A stretch of DNA of 64,000 nt from Acetobacteraceae bacterium (GTDB lineage Bacteria > Pseudomonadota > Alphaproteobacteria > Acetobacterales > Acetobacteraceae). Location of the stretch: the NCBI GenBank assembly GCA_027487385.1, contig JAIYDS010000205.1:1-64000 (forward strand), read 5' to 3'. The position numbers were made by a program, and so were the translations under genes. The notes under the pieces were generated by a model that did no database searches, had not been told where the DNA came from, and saw nothing but the letters and a program-made list of their open reading frames with translations. This document shows, one piece after another, positions 1 through 9,075 of this stretch; within the stretch, counting starts at the first letter, position 1; each line of letters begins with the position of its first letter.

Positions 1-1065
1 CGCGCCGCCGTCGCCAGCGCCGAGCAGATGGCGGACACGCTGCTCAAGGGCGTCATCGTCAACCTCTCCTGCGGGCAGCCGGAGAGCCGGACGCACAATA
101 TCCTCTGGCAGGTGGGCGGGCGCGCCGCGACCATGGCCGATCTCGGCGCCATCATGACCGAGGGCGTCCGCCGCACCCAGGCCGAGGGCCGCGAGGCGGT
201 GCACAGCTTCCCGCTCGGCTTCACCGTGGATGCGACGGGCGGCGTGGATGACCCGCGCGGCATGGTCTGCGACACGCTGGGCGCGCGCCTGCATGTGCTG
301 GATGCCGCGAGCCACGCGCTGTTCAACCTCGGCCAATGCCTGCAGCGTTGCGAGCTGGAGGTGGAGGAACTTGTTTCCTCGCCCTTCGCCGCCGGCCTCG
401 CGACCCTTGTGGATGATGAGCGTGAATTGGGCGCGGTCTGCGTGGATATGGGCGGCGGCACCACCAGCATCGCGGCCTTCGCCGAGGGCCGGCTGATGCA
501 CACGGCGCAGCTGCCCGTGGGCGGCTGGCAGGTCACGAATGACCTGGCGCGCGTGCTCTCGACGCCGATCACCCATGCGGAACGGCTGAAGACCATGCAT
601 GGCAGCGTGCTGGAAGCGGCCGAGGACCGGGGCGAGATGCTGCCGGTGCCGATGGTGGGCGAGGAAGATGACCAGATCGCGCGGGTGCCGCGCGAGATGA
701 TCGTCAAGATCATCCGGCCGCGGCTGGAGGAAAGCTTCGAATTGCTGCGCGACCGGCTGGAAGCCAGCGGCCTGCCCGGCGAATTCCGCCGCCGCCTGGT
801 GCTGACGGGCGGCGCCAGCCAGCTGATCGGCGTGCGCGAATTGGCGGGACGGGTGCTGGGGCGCGATGTCACCGTGCGGCTGGGCCGCCCACGCCTGGTG
901 CGCGGCCTGCCGGAAACCGCCTCCGGCCCTGGATTCTCGGGCGCGATCGGGCTGCTGGCATGGGCCGCGGGCGAGGGCAAGCCTTTGCTCGACGTGGCGC
1001 CTGCGGTAGCACCGTCTCGCGGTTTGCTGCGCCGGGGCCTGACCTGGCTGCGCGAGCGTTTGTGA
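1..1065 (+). CDS. ftsA: Cell division protein FtsA (3' part)
   Basis: This is the C-terminal part of FtsA, the actin-like ATPase that tethers FtsZ filaments to the inner membrane. The frame is open from the first base, so the true start lies upstream of the window; the ATG at 28 is internal. Seen in the translation are the phosphate-2 type loop CVDMGGGTTS near the middle and a later LTGGASQL loop, both typical of the actin/Hsp70 ATPase fold. The last residues (GLLRRGLTWLRERL) form a basic amphipathic tail like the membrane-targeting helix of FtsA. The next gene is ftsZ, 104 bases downstream, which is the standard division-cluster order and supports the name. Confidence 0.95.
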   Translation, partial: RAAVASAEQMADTLLKGVIVNLSCGQPESRTHNILWQVGGRAATMADLGAIMTEGVRRTQAEGREAVHSFPLGFTVDATGGVDDPRGMVCDTLGARLHVLDAASHALFNLGQCLQRCELEVEELVSSPFAAGLATLVDDERELGAVCVDMGGGTTSIAAFAEGRLMHTAQLPVGGWQVTNDLARVLSTPITHAERLKTMHGSVLEAAEDRGEMLPVPMVGEEDDQIARVPREMIVKIIRPRLEESFELLRDRLEASGLPGEFRRRLVLTGGASQLIGVRELAGRVLGRDVTVRLGRPRLVRGLPETASGPGFSGAIGLLAWAAGEGKPLLDVAPAVAPSRGLLRRGLTWLRERL

Positions 1066-1169
1066 CCGTATTGCAAGAGGCGCCCTGTGGATAACGGGGA
1101 CAGTCTGCGATGATGTGCAGACTCGAATCGCGGCGAGTGGTTTAAGCTACGTTAAGGAGAACCTGTCCC

Positions 1170-2708
1170 ATGACCCTGAACCTGACGTTGCCGGTGACCC
1201 AGCACACGGATTTCTCACCGCGCATCGCCGTCATCGGCGTGGGCGGGGGCGGCACCAATGCCGTCAACAACATGATCCATCTGGGTCTCGATGGCGTCGA
1301 GTTCATCGTGGCCAACACCGATGCCCAGGCGCTGGTGAACAGCCGCGCCGAGCGCCGCGTTCAGCTGGGGCCGCATCTGACGCAGGGCCTGGGCGCCGGC
1401 GCCAAGCCCGAGATCGGCCGCGCCGCCGCCGAGGAAGCGACGGATGAGCTGGCCCGCCACCTGGAAGGCTGCCACATGGTCTTTGTCACCGCCGGCATGG
1501 GCGGCGGCACGGGCACGGGTGCGGCGCCCGTCATCGCGCGCATGGCGCGTGAGCGCGGCATCCTGACCGTCGGCGTGGTCACCAAGCCGTTTGACTTCGA
1601 AGGGCCGAAGCGCCGGAAGTCGGCCGATGCCGGCCTGGAGGAACTCCAGCAATTCGTGGATACGCTGATCGTCATCCCGAACCAGAACCTGTTTAAGCTG
1701 GCGAATGACCGCACCACCTTCGCCGAAGCCTTCAAGATGGCCGACAACGTCCTCTACATGGGCGTGCGCGGCGTCACCGACCTGATGGTCAACCCGGGCC
1801 TGGTGAACCTCGATTTCGCCGACATCCGCACCGTCATGGCCGAGATGGGCAAGGCGATGATGGGCACGGGCGAGGCCGAGGGCGAGGGCCGCGCCAGCCA
1901 GGCCGCCGATGCCGCCATCAACAACCCGCTGCTGGAGGACACCTCCATGCGCGGCGCCAAGGGGGTGCTGATCAACATCACCGGCGGCCTCGACATGACG
2001 CTGTTCGAGGTGGATGAGGCGATGGCCCGCATCCGCCGCGAGGTGGATGAGGATGTGAACATCATCTTCGGCTCGGCCATTGATGACACGATGAATGGCC
2101 GCATCCGCGTTTCGGTCGTCGCCACCGGCATTGACGCGGCCTCGATGGGTGCGTCGATGAGCCCCGCGGGCCCGCGCCTGGCCGTGGTGAACCAGCCCGC
2201 CCCGGCGCCCGCGCCTGCCGCCCGCGCGCCCTCCGGCCCGCTCGGCGCGCCCGTCGTCCCCGCCCCGCGCCGGCCGGTGCAGGTGGGTGGTGGCGCCGGC
2301 CTGCTCCGGCAGCCCGCCGCGGCTGCCGGGCCCGCCACCGCGCTGGCCGCCGCGCCGCCGGTCGCGCAGGCCCAGGCCTATGTCGAAGAGATGCCGCAGC
2401 CCGTGGTGGTGCAGCCCGCCGCCCAGCCGGCCGCGCCGCCGCCCGTGGCCTATCAGCCGCCTTTGCCGCAACCCGCCCTGCCCGAGGCCGCGCCCGCCGG
2501 CCAGGGCGCCGGCTGGCGCGGCCTGTTCCGCAACGCGACCGGGCTGATGCGCCGCAATGTCGAGGAAGCGCCGACGGCCCCGCCGCAGCGCGCCGAGCCG
2601 GTGGCCAGCCAGCAGCCCCGCCCGCCGCAGCCCATGCGCCCCGCGCAGCAGCAGCCGGATGAGATGGGCCTGGATATCCCGACCTTCCTGCGCCGGCAGA
2701 GCAACTGA
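1170..2708 (+). CDS. ftsZ: Cell division GTPase FtsZ
   Basis: FtsZ is the tubulin-like GTPase that polymerises into the division ring. The 512-aa protein has the N-terminal loop [12 protein letters not shown] (about residues 23-34), the tubulin signature [10 protein letters not shown] (about 114-123) and the NLDFADI segment of the T7 catalytic loop (about 211). A long Pro/Ala/Gln-rich linker (about 320-490) precedes the conserved C-terminal peptide LDIPTFLRR, which binds FtsA and other partners. The start has an AAGGAGA ribosome site eight bases upstream. The gene is intact to its own stop even though the mobile region begins immediately downstream. A hairpin terminator follows, and lpxC, the usual next gene, is absent. 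Confidence 0.98.
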   Translation: MTLNLTLPVTQHTDFSPRIAVIGVGGGGTNAVNNMIHLGLDGVEFIVANTDAQALVNSRAERRVQLGPHLTQGLGAGAKPEIGRAAAEEATDELARHLEGCHMVFVTAGMGGGTGTGAAPVIARMARERGILTVGVVTKPFDFEGPKRRKSADAGLEELQQFVDTLIVIPNQNLFKLANDRTTFAEAFKMADNVLYMGVRGVTDLMVNPGLVNLDFADIRTVMAEMGKAMMGTGEAEGEGRASQAADAAINNPLLEDTSMRGAKGVLINITGGLDMTLFEVDEAMARIRREVDEDVNIIFGSAIDDTMNGRIRVSVVATGIDAASMGASMSPAGPRLAVVNQPAPAPAPAARAPSGPLGAPVVPAPRRPVQVGGGAGLLRQPAAAAGPATALAAAPPVAQAQAYVEEMPQPVVVQPAAQPAAPPPVAYQPPLPQPALPEAAPAGQGAGWRGLFRNATGLMRRNVEEAPTAPPQRAEPVASQQPRPPQPMRPAQQQPDEMGLDIPTFLRRQSN

Positions 2709-4411
2709 GGCCGAGGGGGGGCTTGAGGGGCTCTGCCCCTCTGTTTTTCTTTAACCGTCATTGCTTCGGCGGCGCTTGCGATGCCCGTGGCTGCGCTGAG
2801 CGGCAGGTTTGGTTGAGCCGCGGCCAGCATCTGGGCCAGATGGCCTTCGACGGTGATCTTGGGTGGCGTTCCTTTTGGGGTGGGGTGAACCGTGATCCGG
2901 CGGATCAGCTCGCGAGTGGTTGCAAGAGCATGCGGATTGTCGCCCGCAGCCAGGCATTCGCGCAGCCGGGCGAGGGTCTGTCGGTAGGCTACGCCGAGGT
3001 TCGGCATGATACGGACGGGCGATGGCCTGGCTTGAGCGATCGCCATACGCAGCCTTTCCGTCTCCGCTTCTGCAGCAGCCAGTTTGGCAGAGAGGCCGGC
3101 GCTGCGGAGCCCGTCGGCGATGGCGTCCAGCAGGTTCTCCAGCTTTCGCTCCGCCGCATCCAACTGCTTTTGGAGATGGGCGCTCACCTGCCCTTGCTCG
3201 GCAGCCAGCCGGTTCCACTCGGCGGCATAGGTCTCGGCAAACGCCTCCAGCAAGACGGGGTCCATCATGTTCTCGGCGAGCACCGTCAGAACGCGTTCTT
3301 CCAGGAAGTCCCGAGGCACCGCCCGGCGATGATCGCAGGTCCCCCGCGGGACGTTATTGCAGGAGTAGCGACTTCCGGCGTTTGCCGCGAAATTTCCACC
3401 ACAGGCGCCACAGAAGATCTTGCCGGACAGCAGGTGACCCGGTCGACGCCTTTCCCAAAAGCGGGTGACACCGGTCTGAGCGTCCTTGGGTGCGGCAGCC
3501 TCGGCCAGGCGCTGTTGCACCCGATCCCAAAGCTCGTTTTCGATCAAACGAAGCCCAGGCGCCTGGCCCGTGACGCGCTGTTCAGTGGGGTTCAGTCTGC
3601 GGTGATGCTGACCGGTCTGCGGGTCGATGACGCGGTGACGGCGGTTCCAGCAGATTTCGCCGAGATAGGCGCGGTTGCGCAGAATGCCATCGGCGTGGCT
3701 GGGCCGTCCTCGCAAGGTCATCGCATTCCAGCCGGCGCCTCGAGGGGACGCAACCCCTTCGGCGTTCAGGCGGCGCGCGATCACCCCGGGCGTGACACCT
3801 GCGGCGTACTCCTCAAAGATCCGCCGCACGACCGAGGCCTGCTCTGGAACAATTTCCCGCAAGCCCCGGTCGATCTCCCCATCGGCGCGAAGGACGCTGG
3901 TGACACGGCGATAGCCATAAGGCGTCGGCCCGGTGGCTCGCCCGGCCCGGACGCGGCCTTCCAACCCACGGCGAGTCTTTGCCGCAAGATCCTCCAGATA
4001 GAGCGCATTCATCGTGCCTTTGAGACCGACATGGAGCAGGCTGACCTCGCCCTCACTGAGGGTCACGAGCCGCACGCGCTGGTATGTGGCGATTTTATAG
4101 AAGGCCGCGACATGCTCCTGGTCACGAGAGAAACGGTCCAATGCCTCGGCCAGGACCACATCGACCTCGCCACCCCGCATCGCAGCCAGGAGGGCTTGAT
4201 AGCCCTGCCGCAGCATGGTGCTGCCGGAGATCGCCGCGTCCTGGAAGGTCAGAACAATCTGCCAGCCGTTCTGCTCGGCCTGGGCACGGCAAATGCGAAG
4301 TTGGTCCTCGATGGAGTGTTCAGACTGCCGATCGCTGGAGTAGCGCGCGTAGAGTGCCACTCGGGGAGGCTTCCCTCCGCTGGGCGCCGGCATCGCCGAT
4401 GGCTTCATCAT
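2453..4411 (-). CDS. Large serine recombinase (resolvase/invertase family), C-terminus reading into antisense ftsZ
   Basis: This is a site-specific recombinase of the large serine family. The N-terminal resolvase domain starts with [11 protein letters not shown], where Ser25 is the likely nucleophile, and continues to [13 protein letters not shown] with the catalytic arginine region. A recombinase domain (about 160-300) and a zinc ribbon (CGACGG then [13 protein letters not shown], about 340-375) follow, then a coiled-coil stretch. The start at 4411 makes an ATGA overlap with the upstream tyrosine recombinase; an earlier ATG at 4453 would overlap more. The family-like sequence fades near position 2750. 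The remaining residues are translated from the complement of the ftsZ terminator and ftsZ codons, with no stop until 2453. The natural stop seems lost or displaced at the insertion point. Confidence 0.85.
   Translation of the reverse strand: MMKPSAMPAPSGGKPPRVALYARYSSDRQSEHSIEDQLRICRAQAEQNGWQIVLTFQDAAISGSTMLRQGYQALLAAMRGGEVDVVLAEALDRFSRDQEHVAAFYKIATYQRVRLVTLSEGEVSLLHVGLKGTMNALYLEDLAAKTRRGLEGRVRAGRATGPTPYGYRRVTSVLRADGEIDRGLREIVPEQASVVRRIFEEYAAGVTPGVIARRLNAEGVASPRGAGWNAMTLRGRPSHADGILRNRAYLGEICWNRRHRVIDPQTGQHHRRLNPTEQRVTGQAPGLRLIENELWDRVQQRLAEAAAPKDAQTGVTRFWERRRPGHLLSGKIFCGACGGNFAANAGSRYSCNNVPRGTCDHRRAVPRDFLEERVLTVLAENMMDPVLLEAFAETYAAEWNRLAAEQGQVSAHLQKQLDAAERKLENLLDAIADGLRSAGLSAKLAAAEAETERLRMAIAQARPSPVRIMPNLGVAYRQTLARLRECLAAGDNPHALATTRELIRRITVHPTPKGTPPKITVEGHLAQMLAAAQPNLPLSAATGIASAAEAMTVKEKQRGRAPQAPPRPQLLCRRRKVGISRPISSGCCCAGRMGCGGRGCWLATGSARCGGAVGASSTLRRISPVALRNRPRQPAPWPAGAASGRAGCGKGG
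2725..2751 (+). terminator. Rho-independent terminator after ftsZ
   Basis: A perfect 7-bp stem (GAGGGGC at 2725-2731, GCCCCTC at 2735-2741) with a TCT loop is followed by a T-rich run at 2742-2751. It sits 17 bases after the ftsZ stop. The antisense recombinase frame reads straight through it. Confidence 0.75.
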
Positions 4412-5583
4412 GGCGACCACTCCTTTTTGCGACCGGCACGGGGGTCTTGCCATTCGCCAGTCACGAGACGCTTGGCCGCTGCCTTTCGGTGGGCCTCGAG
4501 CAGCGCCTCGTAAAGCTGATGCGCTGCCTCAGCCTGGCTCACGATATAAAAACCGTTCGTCGTTGCGAAATAGGCATGATCCAGCAGAAACATTCCCATC
4601 AGAACCGCCTTTGGGTCGTCCTTTCCGAGGGTGGTCGCCAGGCAAATGCGGAAACTCTGGGGGTCCATGGCCCAACCAAAGCGTTGCTGCGTATGGCGAC
4701 CAATATGACCGCAGAAGTTGCTGATCGAGAGCGGATTGCCATGCTTGGATATCCATAGACGCCTTGGGGCCTCGGGACGATCGGCCGCGAGGCAGCGGGA
4801 CTGTTGCGCGAGAAGGCGCGGTCGATGAACCGTGAGGTAGCGTTCCAGGGCAGGCTGCAGAATGGCGGGAAAGCTCTTTTCAATCTCTCGCCCCCCCTTG
4901 GTCTCCTCCGCCGGAAAGACAAACCGCGACATATCCCCTGAGCGCAGCAGATGGCGTCCGATCTCGATGCCGTGGAAATTGCGCCGCCGAAAGGGCCTCA
5001 GAGCCAGGAGGGCGATGATGAGGCCGTCGCGATACCGGTCGGCCGCCTGGCGGGGATTGATCTCAACCATGGCCTCAGCCTCGGTCATGAGATCCAGCCC
5101 GAGGCGTGCCAATTCCCGCGAATCTTCAACGCGCTCCGCCTTGCTGCGCAGCGGCACGGCCATTTGCTGCAGGTTGGCCCGCGCGGCACGCATCCATTCC
5201 CAATCAATCGTTGGGAACATGGCATTCAACGCCATGATGAGCTTGGCCATCGTGCTGGCGACAGTAACCGGTGCACGGTCCTGCATCAGATAGTTGATGA
5301 AGGCCCGGACGCGCTCGCGGTCGACACGCTCCGCTGGCGCGTCGGCCTGATGCAGCCAGCCATTGAGCTTCAGGAAGCCCAGCCAAAGCCCATAATTCCC
5401 CATCACAGCGTCACGGGATGCAGGCCGCCATTTCGCGCCCTTGCCGCCAGCCTGGAGGATGGATCCGCCTCGGCAGGCCGCATCCCAGGCTGTCCGATCC
5501 GCAACCGGCCACTCCGAGAAGGGAATTCGGATGCGCTGCGGCGCGACGTCACTCTGGCGGGTGCGGCGCTTGCGGCGTTCCAT
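4408..5583 (-). CDS. Tyrosine recombinase-like protein with degenerate active site
   Basis: This 391-aa protein has the layout of a phage-type integrase: an N-terminal core-binding region (about 60-140) and a C-terminal catalytic-type domain. The box I region ALLALRPFRRRNFHG carries the first arginine. The usual HxxR motif reads QSFR, with the histidine replaced by glutamine. The usual LGH motif reads LLDH, while a candidate nucleophile Tyr is kept in TTNGFYIV. Catalysis may therefore be weak, or the protein may assist its neighbours. It overlaps the upstream recombinase by one base (TAATG) and the downstream serine recombinase by four (ATGA), so the three are co-translated. The function is inferred from these motifs and from context. 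Confidence 0.8.
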   Translation of the reverse strand: MERRKRRTRQSDVAPQRIRIPFSEWPVADRTAWDAACRGGSILQAGGKGAKWRPASRDAVMGNYGLWLGFLKLNGWLHQADAPAERVDRERVRAFINYLMQDRAPVTVASTMAKLIMALNAMFPTIDWEWMRAARANLQQMAVPLRSKAERVEDSRELARLGLDLMTEAEAMVEINPRQAADRYRDGLIIALLALRPFRRRNFHGIEIGRHLLRSGDMSRFVFPAEETKGGREIEKSFPAILQPALERYLTVHRPRLLAQQSRCLAADRPEAPRRLWISKHGNPLSISNFCGHIGRHTQQRFGWAMDPQSFRICLATTLGKDDPKAVLMGMFLLDHAYFATTNGFYIVSQAEAAHQLYEALLEAHRKAAAKRLVTGEWQDPRAGRKKEWSP

Positions 5584-7288
5584 TATCTCCTCCCCTTTCG
5601 AGAGCGGGTCTGGGGCGCGGTTCTGACCGTTGCTTTGCGTTTGGCGGCCTTTCCAGTCAGGTGTGCCTCGATCAATGCGTCGTAATGAGCCGTGGCTGCG
5701 ACACCTTGCCGGTCCACATAGGAGCCGAGCGTGGTTTCCAGGGTCTCATGCCCGAGATGTTCCTTCACGACGTAGATGGCGGTGGGGTCGTCATCGAGGA
5801 TCAGCTTGGCCGAGAGGTGACGAAAAAAGTGAGTGGTGGCGTCGATGCCCACGCGATCGCGGATCTCGGTCTTGATGTTGTGGCTCAAGGCTCCGAGGGT
5901 CTTGGACCGCCCCGGTTTACTGCCCGGGAATATGAAATCCGAGGGGAAGTCGCTCAGCAGTGGTCTGTGCAGCTGGAGGTAGGCTTTCAGCATTGTCGCC
6001 AGGCGCGGCGAGAGCTCGGTTTCGATTGGAACCCTGTTCTTGACCTCAGTCTCGTGGATCGCAATGACCACCCGTCCGTCCGGCCGCAGCAGCACATGTT
6101 TGCCAAGGGTCAGGCCGCCGAGATTTTTGATCCGCCAGCACTTGGTCAAGCTGAGCGCAATCGCGAGAGCCGTCTGATACTTCAGGGCCAGAGGGGGGGT
6201 ACTGGTGCCTGTCCGCTTGACGTCCCTCTCCACCTCGGCCGCCATCGCCCAGGGCAAATTGATCATCGCGTCAGTCCGCCCCGCGTCATCCATGGCTCGC
6301 AACCGGGTTTTGTTGCGGTCCGTGATCCCGCGCTTGGGCATCTGCAGTTTTTTGGCAATATCCTGCAGCCGCGCGAGATCAGGGCCTGACATTTTGAGGT
6401 GATGCTTGGCGATCGCGACTGCCAGGCTGGCGATTCTGGCGTTGACGTAGCTTCGTTCACCACCAGCCCGTTCAAGGTGATAGGTGCAGGCTTTGTGGAT
6501 CAGCTCGGGCGTGATGACGGCCTGCAGATCGACGAGGCGAGCGGGATCCTCTCCACTGTTCACCAAGGCGCCCAGCATCAGACGCAGATGAACCCGGTTG
6601 CTTTCGACGGTGGCGGGGCTGAGCGCCCGGCGACGAGGCAGCCGGGCAAAGATGTCAGATTGGGTGCCCCCGGCCAGCCAGCGTTCCACGTCGGTCAGCA
6701 GGCTCGGCGGATACGTGCTCCGGGCGGGGTGTAGTACAGGCTGTTGTCAGGCACGGTCAGCTGGGTGGCAGGCCAGCCTGGCACGCTGGATACGGCGTTG
6801 TTCCAGGCGAGGACGGTCTCGCGGAAGTTGGTTTCTGGATCGGCGATCAGACTGCGATGAATGAGGTCGTCGCGGTGTCTTGCCATGAACTCGTCGTTGA
6901 CCTGGCACGGTTCGATGTCGAGGCGGGTGCAGCAGCGTGCAAACCGGCCCAGCACCGCGGCAGGCCCCTTTCCGACAAGGCGAACCAACAGGGCACGCCA
7001 CGCCTCGGAAGGCGGAGCATCAATCCTGTTTGGGATGTTGATGACGCCGAGATGCAGCAATGCGAGACCGGCGTGCGAGCGCACATTGCTCCAGCGCCCC
7101 CTTGAGATCCCCACCATGGCGCCGGTCTTGTGGCGGATCAGATCCCTGATGACGGGAGGGCTGGCGGGGATGCCTTCCAGCATTTTGCCGGCGGCTTTCG
7201 CCAGAGTGTTGAGGGAGGAGACCATCTCCCGGCGCAGAGCGAGGGGCAGGGAAAGATCGTCACGGATGCGCTGGCTGACCTCCGCCAT
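5583..7288 (-). pseudogene. Tyrosine recombinase (site-specific integrase), frameshifted
   Basis: Two adjacent frames look like one integrase of about 565 aa. The upstream frame (7288 to 6695) encodes the N-terminal 197 residues and ends soon after TVPDNSLYYTPP. The downstream frame resumes, shifted by one base, at STYPPSLLTDVERWLAG near 6705 and runs to 5583. A single base lost in the C/G run at about 6715-6725 explains the break. The C-terminal half keeps the integrase residues: an arginine in KCWRIKNLGGL, HFFR as the HxxR motif, LGHETLETT and the Tyr of LGSYVD. No classic slippery heptamer is visible, so decay or a sequencing error is likelier than programmed frameshifting. An ATG at 6689 could also restart translation of the catalytic half alone. 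Confidence 0.75.
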
Positions 7289-7383
7289 GGTTGTGGGCAG
7301 GCCGCTCGAGCAAGGTCAATCTACCTTCTCCTTTGTGGTCACGCGTGGTCTCCTGTGTACGTGTGTGATCTATGCTGGACAAT

Positions 7384-7436
7384 CGTGACTGCATACCACC
7401 GATGTTCATCGGATTTAGTTGAGGCGTGTAGTCACG
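7384..7436. repeat. Nested inverted repeats upstream of the recombinase operon
   Basis: CGTGACT (7384-7390) is matched by its inverse AGTCACG (7430-7436), and between them lies the palindrome CCGATG-TT-CATCGG (7399-7412). It lies about 95 bases upstream of the first recombinase gene, in the 199-base gap after the HTH gene. It could be an operator or a recombination core site; this is inference from position and symmetry. Confidence 0.5.
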
Positions 7437-7487
7437 GCAGGTAGATTTCTTGTGGACATACATGGACTCCAGTGTCCCTCTGCTCCC

Positions 7488-7691
7488 TCAGCGGCGTCGG
7501 GCGGCGAGGAAGATCTGGAGGTCGGTTTCCGAGATGCGGAGCGCGCGGCCGATGCGGTGAACCGGGAGATCGCCATCGGCGATGCGGCGGCGAACCGTCT
7601 TCGTTGACGTGTTGAGGCGGCAAGCGACCTCCTCCACGGTCAGCAGCGGCACGGTGGTGCGGGTTTCCGGCTTGGGGCGGGTAGTGATCAC
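7488..7691 (-). CDS. Excisionase-like helix-turn-helix DNA-binding protein
   Basis: This small protein of about 67 aa carries a MerR/excisionase-type HTH domain: PLLTVEEVACRLNTSTKTVRRRIADGDLP, then a wing segment VHRIGRALRISETDLQIFL. Proteins of this kind bind DNA next to integrase genes and control excision or integrase expression. The GTG start at 7691 is chosen because a GGAGA site precedes it by eight bases and it makes a GTGA overlap with the upstream small gene; a longer upstream frame has no ribosome site. The recombinase trio lies downstream on the same strand after a 199-base gap with inverted repeats, which fits a recombination-directionality or repressor role. That role is inferred. 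Confidence 0.8.
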   Translation of the reverse strand: MITTRPKPETRTTVPLLTVEEVACRLNTSTKTVRRRIADGDLPVHRIGRALRISETDLQIFLAARRR

Positions 7692-7897
7692 GAGATGTTC
7701 TCCGGCGGGGTGGCGAGACCGGCCTGCTCCCAAGCCTTACCTGCCGCCTGCCGCGCCAGGGCGCGGACCAGGTCCAGCAGGAGGAGGGACCGCTGCTCAT
7801 CGGCCAGCCCCACCTGCACGGAGGCGTGGGTGTTCCCGGCCATGTCGAGCGACTGGTCGGAGGAGGCTGTGATGGGCAAAGGTTTGGGGGCGGCCAT
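7688..7897 (-). CDS. Small protein of unknown function, co-translated with the HTH gene
   Basis: This is a 69-aa acidic to neutral protein without a recognised domain. It is Ala/Leu-rich with a likely helical C-terminal half (LLLLDLVRALARQAAGKAWEQAG). Its stop overlaps the GTG start of the excisionase-like gene as GTGA, so the pair is probably translated as a unit. Short genes of this sort are common beside integrases, but no function can be assigned from the sequence. Confidence 0.55.
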   Translation of the reverse strand: MAAPKPLPITASSDQSLDMAGNTHASVQVGLADEQRSLLLLDLVRALARQAAGKAWEQAGLATPPENIS

Positions 7898-8130
7898 CGC
7901 GTCAGAAAGCCGTCACGACGGCCAGCACGCATGAGCGGCAAGGCCGGTGGGAAGCTGAGGAGCACTCCGATTAGGCCGAGTGAACTTCCCAAGCGACTGA
8001 AATTAAATTGGAAAATCGGCAGACAAGAAAATTCGAATCCTGACGCCTAAAACACTTGCTTATCCAGCGAATCGGATGACCACCCCGAGGGACTGTATGG
8101 GTGAGTGATTGTCCTGGTGCTGGCCTTATT

Positions 8131-8208
8131 CGTCAGCGCTGACGTTTATGCGGCCTGCGAGGCTCGACGATCGTCAGAGAGTCGGGCGAATTATCGTCAG
8201 CGCTGACG
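8131..8208. repeat. Two perfect copies of palindrome CGTCAGCGCTGACG
   Basis: The 14-bp perfect palindrome occurs at 8131-8144 and again at 8195-8208, with starts 64 bases apart. A related half-site (CGTCAGAG) lies between them near 8172-8179. Spaced identical palindromes are typical of operators for dimeric DNA-binding proteins or of partition sites. A ribbon-helix-helix gene lies about 340 bases away. Confidence 0.7.
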
Positions 8209-8377
8209 CAAAATAGACGAGCGCGGCGAGCGCATCCGCGGCGGCCGCGCGGGCCGATCGGCCCTCCTCGGGCGGGGCCCAACACCACGGCGTGAGCTCG
8301 CGGATGCGGTTGTTGCGCCAGAGACGCTCGGCGTTATCGGAGAGGCGGCCTACGAAGTTGGTCTGCAGTCGCGGCAA
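8174..8377 (-). pseudogene. Possible C-terminal scrap of an IS66-type transposase
   Basis: The 67-aa frame contains NNRIRELTPWCWAP, which resembles the closing residues of IS66 TnpC transposases (pattern NRI-EL-PW-W). Nothing else of the transposase is present. The resemblance is short, so the call is weak. Confidence 0.3.
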
Positions 8378-8548
8378 TCAGACCGGCCATGGCGCCAGAC
8401 AGAGCAGGACGCGGCGTCAGTTCAGCCTGGGCCTGAGCTTCCCAGAGGCCGTCAGGTTTCACTTGGTCAAGTTACCGTGCGCAGTTCCGGGGGGAGGAAG
8501 AAAAGCCGACCGGCGCCACAGCAGCCAGGCGACTCTCACACTTGAATG

Positions 8549-8833
8549 TTACGGGTACAGAAGCGAGCCCTGCTTCGGGGTGGGGGCAACAGCAGGCTCG
8601 GGCTTCCCTGCCCCCCGTGCCCTGCTGCCCGCGCTGCGGCTACCCCGGCGGGCCAGCGCCGTCAGTGCCTCCCGCAGGACATCATTTGTCGACAGTTTTG
8701 TCCGTGCACGGGCATCCAGGATAGCGGAGTGGACAGCGCGGGTTATCCGAATTGTAATCAGTTTGCGCCTTTCCACATATCGAGCTTGCCGCTCGGCACC
8801 AGACAGCGCCTCAGATTTGCGGTGGCGATCCAT
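8549..8833 (-). CDS. Ribbon-helix-helix family DNA-binding protein
   Basis: This 94-aa protein has a basic N-terminus (SGAERQARYVERRK), then a predicted beta strand ITIRITRAV and two helices, HSAILDARARTKL and STNDVLREALTAL. That is the strand-helix-helix layout of CopG/Arc-like ribbon-helix-helix regulators. The start has a strong GGAG site six bases upstream. Such proteins act as autorepressors, plasmid copy or partition regulators, or antitoxins. No toxin partner is adjacent. The nearby pair of palindromes could be its target, which is a guess. The C-terminal tail (Ser/Arg/Gly/Pro-rich) is probably disordered. Confidence 0.65.
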   Translation of the reverse strand: MDRHRKSEALSGAERQARYVERRKLITIRITRAVHSAILDARARTKLSTNDVLREALTALARRGSRSAGSRARGAGKPEPAVAPTPKQGSLLYP

Positions 8834-9075
8834 TCATCACTCCGCGCGAAAAGGTCAGCGCGGATAAAATGCGTCTATGCGACGCGGCTCATCAACAAAT
8901 TCTAGGCAGGCGCGAGCCGCGCAGGGTCAACAGGTCTGCACATCCGGACATCCCTGGCGTCGCTGGGTTGACCTTAATTCGCGTTGTGCCTCCGGAAATG
9001 GAGTGCCCGGCGGATTACAAATGTACTTGCCCCGGCTTCGTGGACACCCCGAGGCTTGAGACGGAGGTGTTTGAG

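Larger units (their letters stand above)
7898..8548. other. Decayed, gene-poor stretch
   Basis: No intact gene is supported here. The stretch holds a somewhat AT-richer tract near 7990-8050, two copies of a 14-bp palindrome and a short possible transposase tail (8174-8377). The rest reads as degraded sequence with scattered short frames. Confidence 0.6.

Noticed and set aside
1215-2471. 418-residue open frame antisense to ftsZ
   Set aside because: It is a high-GC shadow: His/Gly/Arg-rich composition, no ribosome site and no domain, while ftsZ on the other strand is certain.
2723-4513. 596-residue plus-strand frame across the recombinase genes
   Set aside because: Composition is random-like and it lies opposite a recognisable serine recombinase with catalytic motifs.
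6700-6730. Programmed -1 frameshifting in the integrase
   Set aside because: No X-XXY-YYZ slippery heptamer was seen at the junction; simple decay or sequence error explains it better.
8010-8055. TTCGAATCCTGACG near 8031, similar to a tRNA T-loop and possible attachment-site remnant
   Set aside because: The flanking bases do not pair into a T-stem, and no acceptor, D or anticodon arm could be found around it.
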